Shown one piece after another: positions 23,455 to 35,765 of a DNA stretch of 64,000 bases (its first letter is position 1; every line of letters begins with the position of its first letter). The stretch spans positions 22,699,730 through 22,763,729 of the forward strand of contig NC_082697.1 of assembly GCF_949987515.2 (NCBI RefSeq), read 5' to 3'. The position numbers were made by a program, and so were the translations under genes. The notes below the pieces were generated by a model. That model did not search any database, was not told the DNA's origin, and saw only the letters and a program-made list of their open reading frames with translations. The DNA comes from Delphinus delphis. Taxonomy: Eukaryota; Chordata; Mammalia; Artiodactyla; Delphinidae.

Positions 23455-23800
23455 ATTTCATAGACTCACAGGTTTAGAAAACAAACTTATGGTTACCAAA
23501 GGGGGAAGATGGGAGGGGGAGGGATAAAGTAGGAGGCTGGGATTAACATATACACACTACTGTGTGTATAAAATAGATAATAGATAATAGATATTATAAT
23601 AGATAATCAACAAAGACCCACTGTAGAGCACAGGGAACTCTACTCAATACTCTATAATAACCTATATGGGAAAAGAATCTGAAAAAGAATAGATATATGT
23701 ATATGTATAACTGAATAACTTTGCTGTACACCTGAAACTAACACAACATTATAAATCAACTATACTCCAATATAAAATAAAAATGTTTTAAATCTTTAAA
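23455..23800 (+). mobile_element. L1 LINE 3' UTR
   Basis: Sense 3' UTR: 'AACTTATGGTTACCAAAGGG', then 'CAAAGACCCACTGTAGAGCA', 'CTGTACACCTGAAACTAACA', and the terminal 'TATACTCCAATATAAAATAA'. ATAGATAAT repeats lie at about 23573-23610. Confidence 0.85.
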
Positions 23801-23879
23801 ATAATACTAGATTTCAGGGTATATTGAAAACTATACTTTGGAGGACTAAGTTCTAGAGTATATAAAACTCTAACAGTAA

Positions 23880-25259
23880 AAAACTCAACAGTAAAAAAAC
23901 AATCCAACTAGAAAATGGACAAAAGACATGAATAGACATTTTACCAAAGAATACATGCAGATGACAAATAAACACATGAAAAGATGTTCAACATCATTAA
24001 CCATTAGGAAATGCAAATTAAAACCACAATGAGCTATGACTATATACCTATCAGAATGGCTGAAGTATAACGTAGCAACACCACCAAATGCGATCAAGGA
24101 CGCAGAGAAACTGGATGACCCAGACATTGCTGGTAGAAATGTAAAATGGTATAGCTCCTCTGGAAAACAGTTTGACAGTTGTTGTTGTTGTTGTTGTTGT
24201 TTTAAATAAAGCTACACATGAACTCCTGGAACTAATAAGAGAATTTAGCAAGGTCGCAGAACACAAGGTTAATACATAAAAGTCAATTGCTTTCCTATTG
24301 ACACCAGCAATGGACAAGTGGAATTTGAAATTAAGAAATTCAACACCATTTACACTAGCATCTCCCGAAAGGAATTACTTAGGTATAAATCTAAAAATAT
24401 ATATATACAAGATCTTTATGAGGAAATTTCTAAAACTGATGAAAAGAAATTGAAGAACTAAATAAATGGAGCGATATTCCGCATCTATGGATAGGAAGAA
24501 AACACTGTCAAGATGTCAGTTCTTCCCAACCTGATCTATAGGTTTGACACAATCCAAATCAAAATCCCAGCAAGTTATTTTATGAATATTGACAAACTAA
24601 CTCTAAAGTTTATACGGAGAGGCAAAAGACCCAGAATATCCAACTCAATATTGTTGGAGAAGAACAAAGTCAGAGAACTGACACTTCCCAACTTTAAGAC
24701 TTACTGTAAAGCTGCAGTAATCAAGACAGTGTGGTATTAGTGAAAGAATAGACAAACAGATCCATGGAAAAGAATTGAGAACCCAGAAATAGAACCACAT
24801 AAATATAGTCAACTGGTGTTGGAGTAAAGGGAATCCAATGGAGCAAAGGTAGTCTTCAAAAAATGGTGCTGGAACAACACCCACAGGAAAAAAAAAAAAA
24901 GAGTATATACACTGACCTTATACCCTTCACAAAAATTAAGTCAAAATGGATCATAGACCTAAATGTAAAATTATAAAACTCCTACAAGACAACAAAGGAG
25001 AAAACTTAGATGATCTTGGGTGTGGTGATGACTTTTAAAATACAACATCAAAGGCATGACCTGTGAAAGAAATAATAAGCTAGATGCTATTAAAATTAGA
25101 AATATTTGCTTTATGAAAGACAGTGTCAAAAGAATGAGAAGACAAGCCACAGATTGGGAGAAAATATTTGAAAAAGACATGTCTAATAAAGGACTGTTAT
25201 CCAAAATATGCAAAAAATTCTTAAAACTTAACAATAAGAAAATGAAAAATCCAATTTAC
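23880..25259 (+). mobile_element. L1 LINE ORF2 fragments, rearranged
   Basis: Sense ORF2 pieces are out of the canonical order. 23900-24170 matches the late ORF2 part ('AAATGGACAAAAGACATGAA'). 24205-24740 then returns to an earlier ORF2 part ('GGAACTAATAAGAGAATTTA'; 24513-24740 open). 24800-25260 continues onward. A (GTT)n run at about 24179-24201 marks the join. Confidence 0.75.
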
Positions 25260-25272
25260 AAATAGGCAAGAG

Positions 25273-25416
25273 GGGAATTCCCTGGCGGTCCAGTGGTTAG
25301 GACGCTGCACTTTCACTGCCAAGGGCCTGGGTTCTATCCCTGGTTGGGGAACTGAGATCCCACAAGCCTCATGGCACAGCCAACAATAATAATAATAAAT
25401 AAATGAAAATAATTAA
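25273..25416 (+). repeat. CHR-family SINE with TSD
   Basis: It begins GGAATTCCCTGGCGGTCCAG and ends in (AAT)n. Target-site duplications AAATAGGCAAGAG lie at 25260-25272 and 25417-25429, splitting an L1 ORF2 stretch. Confidence 0.9.
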
Positions 25417-25429
25417 AAATAGGCAAGAG

Positions 25430-26400
25430 ACCTGAACAGACACCTTACCAAAGAAGATATATAGATGGCAAGTAAGCATATGAAAAGATGTTCAACATCA
25501 TATGTCATTAGGAAATTGCTCATTAAAACAAGGAGATACCACTACCCACCTATTAGAATGACCAAAATTCAAAACACTGAAAACACCAAATGCTGATGAG
25601 GATGTGGAGCAATAGGAACTCTCATTTCATTGCTGGTGCGAATGCAAAATGGTGCAGCCACTTTGGAAGGCAATTTCTTACTAAACTAAACATACTCTTA
25701 GCATATGATCCACCAGTTGCACCCTTTGGTATTTACCGAGATAAACTGAAAAGTCAGGTCCACACAAAAGCTCCACACAAATATTTATAGCACCTTTGTT
25801 CATAATTGCCAAAACTTGGAAGCAACCAAGATGTCCTTCAATAGGTGAATGGAAAAATAACTGTGGTACATCCACACGATGAAATATTATTCAGTGCAAA
25901 AAAGAGGTGAGCTATCAAGCTCATCTCGAAAAGACATGGAGGAAACAAACGAATATTACTAAGTGAAATAAGCCACTATGAGAAGTCTTCATACTGTATA
26001 ATTGCAACTATATGACTTTTTTGGGAAAGGCGACTATGGAGACAATAAAAAGATCAGTGGTTGCCAGAAGTTGGAAATGGGAGGGATGAATAGGCAGAGC
26101 ACAGAGGACTTTTATGGCAGTGAAACTACTCTGTATGATACTGTAACGGTATACATGTCATGCCTTTGTCCAAACCCATAGAATGTACAACAGAGTAAAT
26201 CCTAATATGAACTATTCACTTTAGGTGATAATGATGTGTCAATGTAGAGCCATAGATATAACAAATGTACCGTTCTGGTGGGGTATTTTGATAGTGGGAG
26301 AAGCTGTACAAATGCGGGGGCAGGGGGTGTATGAGAATTCTCCGTACTTTCCACTCAACTTGCTGTGAATCTAAAATTGCTCTAAAAAATAAAGTCTGTA
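25430..26400 (+). mobile_element. L1 LINE ORF2 C-terminus and 3' UTR (continuation)
   Basis: It resumes the L1 interrupted by the SINE: 'GACACCTTACCAAAGAAGAT' through 'ATTTATAGCACCTTTGTTCA' to a 3' UTR with 'TCAGTGGTTGCCAGAAGTTG' ending near 'CTCTAAAAAATAAAGTCTG'. Confidence 0.75.
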
Positions 26401-26404
26401 TTTT

Positions 26405-26958
26405 TAAAAAACTAAACATGCTATCACCATACAACCCAGAAATTGCACTCTCGTGGGCATTTATCCAAGAGAAATAGAAACTTAGGTTCACACAAAAACC
26501 TGTATATGAATGTTCATAGCAACTTTATTGATAATAGCCCCAAACTGGAAACAATTCATGTCCTTCACTGGGTGAATGATTAAACAAAAGGGTACATCCA
26601 CACCCTGGAACACTATTCAGTAATAAAAAGGAACAAGCTATCGATAGTGTAACAACCTGGGTGAATCTCAAGGGAATTTATGCAGAGAGAAAGAAGCCAA
26701 TCCTAAAAGGTTACATACTATGTGATTCCATTTATACAATATTTTTGAAATGGCAAAATTATAGAAATGAAGACTAGATCAGTGATTGCCAGGGGTTAGG
26801 GATGGTTGATATCGTGGGGAGACAGTGTGAGAGGGAGGTGGATGTGGCTAAAAAAGGGAAACACGGGGATTCTTCTGGAGATGGAACTGTTGTGTATCTC
26901 GATGGTGGTGGATACATGAACCTACACGTGTGATAAAACTGTATAGAACTGAAAACAT

Positions 26959-26991
<33 letters not shown>

Positions 26992-27290
26992 TGAGTACAA
27001 AACTGGGGAATTCTGAATAAGATTGGTAGATTGTATCAATATCAACATCCTGGTTGTGACATTGTATTATACCTTTGCAAGATGTTACCACTAGGAGAAA
27101 CTTGGTAAAGAGCACACAGGATCTCTCTGCATTATTTCTTACAACTGTATGAGAACCTACAATTATCTTGCAATTAAATGTTCAATTATTTTGCAATATA
27201 TATAAATATCAAATCATTATGTTGTTCACCTGAAACTAATATAATCTTATATGTCAGTAAAAAGTGAATTTAAAAGTTTAATTAAAAAAT
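26405..27290 (+). mobile_element. Second L1 LINE 3' end
   Basis: A fresh copy of the late ORF2 words ('TGAATGTTCATAGCAACTTT') and a 3' UTR ('TCAGTGATTGCCAGGGGTTA') directly follow the first 3' end. This shows a separate insertion. It contains the (CA)n tract at 26960. Confidence 0.75.
26960..26989. repeat. (CA)15 microsatellite
   Basis: Uninterrupted CA dinucleotide run within L1-derived DNA. Confidence 0.95.
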
Positions 27291-28420
27291 AACCTATAGT
27301 AATTAAGACAGTGTACCATCAGTACACAGATAGACCAGTAGATCAGGAGTACAGAACAGAGAGTACAAAAAACAGACGCACACATATATGAACACCTGGC
27401 TATTGAGGTGACCCTGAAATTCAGTGGGGGAAAGGATATGTATTTTTCAATTAAAAAATATTTACAAAAAAAGTATATTTATTTTTTATTTTCAATAAAT
27501 AGTGCTGTCAAAACTGGATATCCGTATGAAAAAGAAAAAAAGATTTTTGATCCTTACCTCACACAAAAATTAATTCAAGATGGAGGATCATAGATCTGTA
27601 TGTGGAAACTGAAACAATAAAAGTTCCAGAAAAAAATATGGATACATGTTCTGAAAATCTCTATTCCACAGCAATGCTAAAATAGAAATAAAGCCAAGGG
27701 GACAATTAATGGACTATTTCATGAACTTTAAGCTGTAGACTTCCAGGGCTAGAAGGGACCTCGGAGGTCAGTTAGCTCAAAATCATTGTTTGCTGCTGTG
27801 CACACAAGTCCAAGAGGATTTCCTGACGTGCCCTAACAGCACCAGCAAACCTTCAAACAGTGGACTAGAAGCAGTTACAGATCCACAATCTTTTATGTGC
27901 AATGCGAAAATCCAAAGAGCTCTGTAAACCGGAAGTTCTTTTACAGTTAATTGGTGGTTGACTCATGTGCAGGCAAAAAAAAAACTGACCTCAACTGATG
28001 TGAGGCTTGTTTTATACCAATTACTGTGAATATTTACATATTTTGCCGCAGAAATATCAATTAGTTTCATTAGAGGTGCTATCCCAGACAGAGTGGTGTC
28101 CCAGAGCTGATCAAGGCTGGCTCATGAGAGCTGCTTGTTAAATATTCAGGAATTTTGTGAGCCATTCAGTTGGTAGCTTGAAATCGGCTATGGTTGGAGT
28201 ATTTACACCACAGAAATCAGAAAATGCTACAAATCAGGCTATTTTTTACTTCCAAGAGCCAGTATCAGTGCACCACTGCCCTACGCGCTGCTGGAAGTGT
28301 TACATAAGGTGGAAAATGCACCATTTTTACTTTTCCAATGAATTCCAATTAAGCCTAAGTTCAAAAAAAGGAGGGCAACAGATTTGGACACACACCAAAT
28401 AGGATATCAAAATGGCCAAT
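27291..28420. other. L1-like DNA then unique-looking AT-rich DNA
   Basis: 27291-27720 still resembles decayed L1 ORF2 ('AATTAAGACAGTGTACCATC', 'TCAAGATGGAGGATCATAG'). 27725-27790 has an ancient-repeat wording (GGGCTAGAAGGGACCTCGGA). 27800-28400 shows no recognisable feature. Confidence 0.45.
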
Positions 28421-29055
28421 AAACATAAAAGGTGTTCTACAGCATTAATCATCAGGAAAGTACAAATTAAAGCCACGGTGAAATACCACTACGTCCCCAC
28501 CAGAATGGCAAGCATTAAAAACACACAAGGCCAAGGGTCGGTGAGAATGTAGAGCACTGGGAACTCTCATACATGGCTTGTGGGAGGGTAAACTGGCACA
28601 ACAATTTTGGAAAACTCTTTGTCAGTATCTACTAAAACCAAACATCCAATATACTCCGTCACCCACCAATTTCATTCCTGGGTATATTTATCCAATAAAA
28701 ATAAGTGCTTGTGTTCACCAAAGGTAATATACAAGAATATTCACAGCAGCTTCACTCATAATAGCATTAAACTGGAAACAACCTAAATGTCCATTATCAG
28801 GACAATGGATAAGCGAATTGTGGTATATTCATACACTAGAATAGTACACAGATTCTCACAACATACAATAGCATGAATGAATCACATCAATGTTACATCA
28901 AGACAAGGAATCCTGAATTATTCCATTTGTATAAAGTTTCACAACTAATTAGTGATGGTAGAAGTTAGAATAATGGTTCCCTCTAAAGTCTTGTGGACAT
29001 TACTTTTTATAGGAAATAGTTCAATTTTTGAAAGTATAAAAGTTACAAAAATAAA
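28420..29055 (+). mobile_element. Older L1 3' end
   Basis: Diverged sense ORF2/3' words: 'AAAGCCACGGTGAAATACCA', 'CTGGGTATATTTATCCAATA', 'GCATTAAACTGGAAACAACC'. Confidence 0.65.
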
Positions 29056-29459
29056 TTCTGTGGTGCTCCCAGGTGCTCAACAGAAACAAAACTAAATCCT
29101 CCCTGGAAGAAAATACCCTCAATCTAGTCTTCAGTGAATCCCCACAGATATAGGTCCAACTGACAATTTAAAAGATTCAAAGCATTCAAGAAACATGCCA
29201 CCCTGAGCAAGACGGGAGAAACCACAAACAATGGAATCAGATCCCCAAAGACTTCAGATGTTTGTATTCTACGGTTGAAAATATAAAATAAATACATTCC
29301 ATGTGTTTAGAGAAGTAATAGAGCCAGTTGAAAACATGAATATGGAGGAACAGACTCTCCCAAAAGAACAAGCAGATTTGAAAGAGAACCAGGTCAAACT
29401 TCCAGAAGTGAAAAATATAATAATAGGAATTTTAAAACTCTTAGAGAGAAAACCATAAT

Positions 29460-29945
29460 TCAAAAAGACACATGTACCCCAATGTTCATAGCAGCACTAT
29501 TTACAATAGCCAGGACATGGAAGCAACCTAAATGTCCATCAACAGAGGAATGGATAAAGAAGATGTGGTACATATATACAATGGAATATATGACTCAGCC
29601 ATAAAAAGGAACAAAATTGGGTCATTTGTAGAGACGTGGATGGACCTAGAGAGTGTCATACAGAGTGAAGTAAGTCAGAAAGAGAAAAACAAATATCGTA
29701 TATTAATGCATATATGTGGACCCTAGAAAAATGGTACAGATGAACCAGTTTGCAGGGCAGAAATAGAGACACAGATGTAGAGAACAAACGTATGGACACC
29801 AGGGGGGAAAGTGGCAGTGGGGATGGTGGTGGTATGATGAATTGGGAGATTGGGATTGACATATATACATTAATATGTATAAAATAGATAACTAATAAGA
29901 ACTTGCTGTATAAAAAATAAATAAAATAAAATTCAAAAACAAAAA
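29460..29945 (+). mobile_element. L1 LINE 3' end
   Basis: Sense ORF2 C-terminal tail, well preserved at 29532-29726, then a 3' UTR ('CTAATAAGAACTTGCTGTAT') and an A-rich end. It is 5'-truncated. Confidence 0.8.
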
Positions 29946-30880
29946 GATTTTGTTCAAACATCCTACACTCACAAAGCTCTTCCTGTCCCACCACCAGAGG
30001 TCTTGTGCCCTTTGATGCTTCTTCAATTTTATACAGACTTGTATTTTAATACTGTCATGGTATTTTCCATATTACACTGTTATGATCCGTTTGCGTGCCT
30101 GTCCCATTGCACTCGCCATAGACAGAGCATACTGAGGTCAGGGACCAGGTCTTACTGTGTCTGCGCCACCAGGGACCAGCCCATTTCAGAGAGGTGGGTC
30201 CCATCCCATACAGAAAGTAGGAAAGTCAGCATGAAAGGTGAAACATGAACAGTTAAAATTGCCCTATGAGATCCAATCAATCCCCCCGAACTGTGGCATT
30301 TGTGGTTTTGCTTTCACCACCCTTTTTGGTAGCATGTTCCTGTATGATGATCTGGAAAGTCTCATGGCTCAGCTCACGTTCCCTCAGGGGCAAACACCCA
30401 CTGAGTGGAATGGCAGGTAGAGTCAATTGTGCTTTTAAAATTAGTTTTCCCTCTCTCTGTTTGGCTAAGGATATGGTTGAATTTATGCAAGTTCAATGTG
30501 CATATGATCCAATTGTACTGTTGAACAAAGGAAAGGACAGGTGGATAGGAGAGTAGGTAGGTAAATGGATAAAAGGATGGATGGTTGGATGGACGGATGG
30601 ATGGATGGGTGAAAGGGTGGCTGTACTGAGGCAGGGCTGGTGCATAAACAAACAAAATAATCTCTGTTCCTCTTTGCCAGATCAAGCCCTGCCTTGTTAC
30701 CTCCAGCCTTGTTGCCTAGACCTCAGAAGTCAACCTCAGTCAAGCTACTTATTGTCTGACCCACTCAGGCTACCCACCTCCCATTCTAGCATTCACAACG
30801 CTGGCCCTATCTCCACTCAGGGCAGCCACTCACTCAAACGGGTCTAATAGCTTTGACAGCCAACACCCACCTACACCCTA
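29946..30880. other. Non-coding DNA with a (GGAT)n tract
   Basis: GGAT/GATG tetranucleotide simple repeat at about 30555-30612. 30020-30180 resembles an L2-like tail. No exon is supported. Confidence 0.4.
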
Positions 30881-30884
30881 CAGT

Positions 30885-31465
30885 AGCAAATGATGTCTGT
30901 AGCAGATCATGTGACAGAGGTGGACACAACAGCATCTCCAATTCCACGTGCTGTCCCATCGAGAGGTAAGGTCTATGTTCCTTTCCCTTGAAACTGGGTG
31001 GGCTTGTGATGATTGCAGAAGTGACACAAGGCTATGTGATTGCCAAGGTTAGGTCATAAAAGGTGCTGCAACTTCCACTTGGCTCTTTTGGGGTGCTCAC
31101 TCTTAGAACCCCGCTGCCATGCTGTGAGGAAGCCCAATCTAGTCCAGGGAGAGGTGGCATGGAAGGGCCGCAGGTAGCTGATCTGGCTCACAGCTCCACT
31201 GAGGTCCCAGCCGACAGGCAGCATCAGCCATCAGACGTGTGAGTGAAGGAATTCCAGGTGATTCCAGCCTCCAGCTGGCGAGTCACCCCCAGCTACTGAG
31301 TCTTCCCAGAGGAGGCCCCAGACGTAGTGAGGCGTCCATCCTCACTGTGCCCTGTTCATATTCTTGACTTACAGAGTCTGTGAGCATAATTAAATGGATA
31401 TTGTGTGCCTCTAAGTTTTAGGGTGGTTTATTTTGCAGTAACAGTAACTGGAACATCCTCCCTCC
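30885..31465 (+). mobile_element. MLT1-type MaLR LTR
   Basis: It shows the MLT1 pattern: 'GAAACTGGGTGGGCTTGTGA', 'GGTTAGGTCATAAAAGGTGC', 'CCACTTGGCTCTTTTGGGGT', and an end with 'TTTTGCAGTAACAGTAACTG'. It is an old non-autonomous LTR retrotransposon remnant that looks like a solitary LTR. Confidence 0.75.
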
Positions 31466-31850
31466 ACCAGCCAGGCCCTGCCTTAACTACTCTTGGGGAG
31501 GTGAGGGGGAGGGTCTGAGCCCTGAGCCGCCCTGAATCCCGCATCAGTCGCACCTGAGGCCCAGTGAGCACGAGGAGAGGGCCTCTACCAAGCTCTCCCT
31601 CCATGACTTTTCAGGGTGGAATGAGGTCGGCTTCCAGGTGTCCTGGATTCCCTACAGACAGGGGTCAAGACCAGGCTGGGGCCCCTGTTGATGAGACGGG
31701 GCTTCTGAGCAGGAGCTCGACTCCAGCAAAAGCATGTTCTGGCTCCATCTGAGACTGGCCTGGTTTGCTCCCAGGTTTTGTTCTTTTTAAAACTGGTTCA
31801 CTCAGTGGGTATTTAAGACAAAAACCACAGGCTGATTCAAGGGGAAAAAA
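31466..31850. other. Non-coding DNA without recognised feature
   Basis: Unique-looking, moderately GC-rich. No splice-bounded frame. Confidence 0.3.
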
Positions 31851-31854
31851 TAGT

Positions 31855-32065
31855 ATTGGGGTCTAGGAATCGACAGATCTAGGTTGAATCCCAGCTCTGC
31901 CACTTGCCAGCCGTATGGTCTTACAAGTTATATCACGTTTCTGGGCCTCTTCTGTGTAGTGGGGATAAGAATAGCTACCTCGTCATGGGTTTGTTGTGAG
32001 AAGAAATGAGATGAACTTTGGAAGGCACCCTACTCAGTGCCTGGCACACAGGAAGAGCTCTACAT
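31855..32065 (+). repeat. MIR SINE, near full length
   Basis: Sense MIR: 'AGGTTGAATCCCAGCTCTGC', 'GGGCCTCTTCTGTGTAGTGG', then 'CTCAGTGCCTGGCACACAGG'. Confidence 0.8.
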
Positions 32066-32089
32066 TTCAGTTACCTTTCCTCACTCCTG

Positions 32090-32370
32090 AGTGGAGTATA
32101 GCTGTAACCCATCTCTCTTCTATCCACAAGGCCTAGTTCAGTGCCTTGTATACCCTAAGCACTCAATAAATGTATCTTAAATCAATGGATGAATTTCTCA
32201 AAGTCCTCTCAAGTCTTCTCAGCTCCTCTCTAACCTCAGTTCACATGATGACATATCTCTTCCCCAACTGACACTGACGTCCCCAGGGGCAAGGATACTC
32301 ACTCTTATTCACCTTTTTTATCCTTTTGTATCCCCAGCATACAGCAGGTGCTTAATCGGTGATTACTAAA
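32090..32370 (+). repeat. L2 LINE tails
   Basis: Two L2-like ends: 'GCACTCAATAAATGTATCTT' near 32158-32180 and 'CATACAGCAGGTGCTTAATC' near 32338-32358. Confidence 0.5.
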
Positions 32371-32689
32371 GCAAAGCAAGTGCCTTCCTGGTTCGGCACA
32401 GAGTCCTCAGTTCAGGATCCACCTCGGGCTCCCGACAAGGGTTTGAGGTGAAGCTGCCACAATACAGAGCTCTCTGCTACCCGGCTTTCCATTTACCATC
32501 AGCTTCTCTTTATCAGAACCATCTGCTGACCAACACGTCCCCACCTAGCGCCACAGGCTCCCACATTTTTGTCATCACAGCCCCCATGATGGATGCAGTC
32601 CCTTGAGCATCTGCAGGCCCTTGACACCTCTCAAAAATTTTTGTAGGTCAGGAAAGCACACATGATTTTGGAGGGTGTCTTAGCCCACG

Positions 32690-33034
32690 TTTCCCCGGTG
32701 CAGATCCTGGATGAGGACTGGGGTGCGATAGTCTGCTTGCGACGAGGAGAATGAGCCAGGAAAGGGGGGGACGTCAACAACGGGGCTAATACTCAAGTTA
32801 CCGCTGTGGGCGATTGTCCTGCCGAGGGGCGAGGAAGTCTTTCTCCACCACCCCTATCCCCCACGGTTGAGAGTGGCTCCTGGGGCGTTAAGGCCCCGGC
32901 GTTTCTGGCTGAGCGTGCCCACACAGTGGAGAACACCTTCGGGCAGAGAGGCCATCAGCCGGCACCTCCGGGAACGTAGGCAGGGCACACCAGCCCCTGA
33001 TGGCGCCATATTCATACACGCCCTTTTGTCACAG
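32690..33034 (+). other. CpG-richer stretch ending in a strong splice donor
   Basis: Between CpG-poor flanks this stretch has many CG dinucleotides. It ends at CACAG|GTAAGTG, a near-consensus donor with GT at 33035. No long coding frame runs through it, so it could be a non-coding exon or a decayed LTR. No acceptor or partner exon is identified. Confidence 0.25.
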
Positions 33035-33575
33035 GTAAGTGACGGCCAGCAGACATCAGTTACTCATGGCTTGAGGTACAGGTGAGAGGCGCCAGGTCCT
33101 GCAAGCTCCAGGTAACTCTATTCCTTTATCGTCCACTCAAGGACGCAGGTGAGCGGGGCCTCACAGTTATCTCTGTGACTCTGAATCTACTCAAGTTGAT
33201 CATACTTAAAGTAAATCACTTGGAGAGTCTAGGGCTTTAACACTTATTTGCATAACAAACCACAGATCCCAGTGGAGAGGTTGGAAACCACTGCCCCACA
33301 GGACAGAGATGATAATGATTCCCGAACGCCCTCTGAATCACCGAAGTTTGATTCCCTTAGATCCAATCTGCTTTAAGTGGGCTGCAGGCTCCAGCCCCTC
33401 TGATCTCTCTTCAAGTCCAAAGTCCCCCAGATGACAAGAGGAAGAGGCTCTTCCAGGCACCCCCCGACCCAGGCTGTGGCTTGCTGGGTAGCCCAGAGGT
33501 TTTGTAAGCAGGTCTTTCCAGGAAACCACCCTCAGCAGGAAGCCCCTTTTCTTGTCACTTTAGCAAAGCTATATT
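33035..33575. other. Non-coding DNA without recognised feature
   Basis: 33205-33300 has a weak MER5-like wording (CATAACAAACCACAGATCCC). Otherwise nothing is recognised. Confidence 0.3.
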
Positions 33576-33583
33576 GTAACTAA

Positions 33584-33706
33584 TTTTTATTTTTATTTTT
33601 TTGGCTGCATGGCATGCAGGATCTTAGATCCCCAGCCAGAGATCAAACCCATGCCCCCTGCAGTGGAAGCACGGAGTCCCAGCCAATGGACTGCCAGGGA
33701 AGTCCC
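33584..33706 (-). repeat. CHR-family SINE, antisense, with TSD
   Basis: The minus strand begins GGGACTTCCCTGGCAGTCCA and ends in an A/T-rich tail. GTAACTAA duplications lie at 33576-33583 and 33708-33715. Confidence 0.85.
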
Positions 33707-33719
33707 AGTAACTAACTTT

Positions 33720-34685
33720 TAAACCAGGCACCCCCATGCTCTACTCATCTCTGGCCCAAGCACACCTTTCAAATCTTTTAATCACACAATAGTTTGCCTA
33801 ACTTGTCGGTTATTTCCATAGATCAAAGAAGTAGAAATGAAGAATAAGAATGACAGATGACAGATGACAGAAGAATGACATTAACAGATGACCAGATCTC
33901 TTCCCTAGATTCCCCTTCAGTAATCTCGCAAACAAACTGTGTGACCAAACTGTGTGAACAAGATAACATCTAGAGGAAGATCACAAGTAGTCCACGAGCC
34001 TGCATGCAGGGGGATGGCAATGACTCTGACCTCCCAGCTCAGTGATTAACTGAGATTACTTCCCTTCTTCCCTTTAAAACTTTCATGGCCGAGCAGAATC
34101 TTCTGAGGTGGTTTTTGAGGGACATTGAGTCCATCATCTCCCCAGATTGCCGGCATTCTGAGTAAAGGCATCTTTCCTTTCTATCAGCACCTGTGAATAT
34201 TGATTTGGTAAGTGGTGAGCAAGGGGACCCCCGATTCGATAAGATTCTGTAGTTGTGCCCTGATGACTCCTCCAGAAGCCAGGTCTCCTCCAACCTGCTC
34301 CCTTACTTCTTAGCAGCCACCTGTGGATTGAGGCTTCTTGCATTTTCTAGACCTTTCCTGAACCCGTTTCAGGAAGGACCAGCTCTAAATAACAGACTTG
34401 CGACATGACAGTGATAATAACAAAGATAACAACAATAATAACAATACCTGTCTCCTTGAATCCTTTTTACAGCAAGGCAGAACACAGAGAAAATAGTATC
34501 TAACGTTTATTTGGCATTTTGCAGCCTACCAACTGCGGGCTCAGATACAAATAATTTACCAAGTGACCGTTGCTGGGGCCACAGAGGTAAACAAGGTGGA
34601 CGTAGTCCCTGTCCTCATGGAGCCCACATTCTAGTGAGAAAGATGGACAAGAAGCAAGCAGTTAGACAAATCGTGATGATAAGTA
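33720..34685. other. Non-coding DNA without recognised feature
   Basis: Short local repeats of ACAGATGACAG lie near 33855-33895. An (AAT/AAC)n patch lies near 34415-34450. No gene is seen. Confidence 0.3.
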
Positions 34686-34689
34686 GTAG

Positions 34690-35000
34690 CATTTGATGAG
34701 AACTTGCTGAGTGCCAACCACTGTGTTAAATTCTTTGCATGGATTGCTTCATTCAATCCTTACAACAATACTATTTTGAAGTCATAGTATTTTGTCCTCA
34801 ATATACAAATGAAGAAATTGAGGAACAGAGAGGGTAAGCAATCTGCCTGGGGCCACACAGGCAGCAAGAGGCAAATCTGGGAATTCTGAACCCAAGATTT
34901 TCTGATTCCAAAACCCACATCCTCAACCAGGCTATCTCACCCCTTTGCTCTCTGCCCCTCAGTTTCTCTATCTGTAAAATGGAAGCAAATAATGGTAATC
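34690..35000 (-). repeat. Antisense MIR/ancient repeat cluster
   Basis: 'AGAAATTGAGGAACAGAGAG' and 'GGGGCCACACAGGCAGCAAG' are antisense MIR-type words. 34950-35000 adds a sense MIR scrap ('CTCAGTTTCTCTATCTGTAA'). Confidence 0.5.
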
Positions 35001-35445
35001 CCCTCGTAGCACTGTCGTGATTAACCAAGATAGTGATGGGAAGACTATGTAAATGGCCAACTGTGATCTGCTGGTTTTCTTATTCCTGGCTGAAGCTCTG
35101 GCCTCCCTTGCCTGCCCCTCACCCCTGATGGCTGCCTGTGAGTGGCCTAATACACTGCCACCTGGCAGGGCTCTTGGTTCACAGAGAAATCACTGCTTCC
35201 CTCACCAGCCCCCTAATGACAACATGGTTCTGTGGCATCTGTGCTGATTTAATTATAGATTAATCAGGAGAGCCAGGGCGGGAGCTCTCCTCTTTTCTCC
35301 AGCAAGCTGGAACGTGACCTCTGAGTGCACACACACGTGAAGGACAGAGGTGATCCCCCTCTGGCTCCCTGCCTCAGGGATGAACTGAAATCAGTCCTGA
35401 TCCCTCCGCCTGGGGCTCGTGGTTCTCCCAGCACCACCTGAACTA
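35001..35445. other. Unique-looking non-coding DNA
   Basis: A homeodomain-like AT cluster ('TTAATTATAGATTAATCAGG', 35249-35268) stands out in a GC-moderate background. No gene is seen. Confidence 0.3.
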
Positions 35446-35449
35446 CACC

Positions 35450-35765
35450 TCCCAAGCCGAGTTCCCATCTCCAGGCCTTTGCTGTCCCTTAGACACCAAG
35501 ACACCTTCTTATTCCATCCTGTCTCTTTACAGCCACATTTTCAAGGCTCAGCCTAAATGCCACCTCCTGCAGGAAGCCTTCCCTGATGCCCCAGCTGGGG
35601 TGGCTTCTTCCACTTCACTTCTGAATTTCCACAGAAGTTGATCTGGCTTCATATGAAAGTCCTGACTATTCCCTACCCTGAGCTCACCTCCCTCACAGGA
35701 TGAGATCTCTTTGAGGACGCATGTCCCCAGAGCCCAGCAGGGGTTGGCATCAGTAAACTGACAGA
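35450..35765 (+). repeat. L2 LINE 3' region
   Basis: L2 words: 'TTCAAGGCTCAGCCTAAATG', 'CACCTCCTGCAGGAAGCCTT', then 'GTCCCCAGAGCCCAGCAGGG'. Confidence 0.6.
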
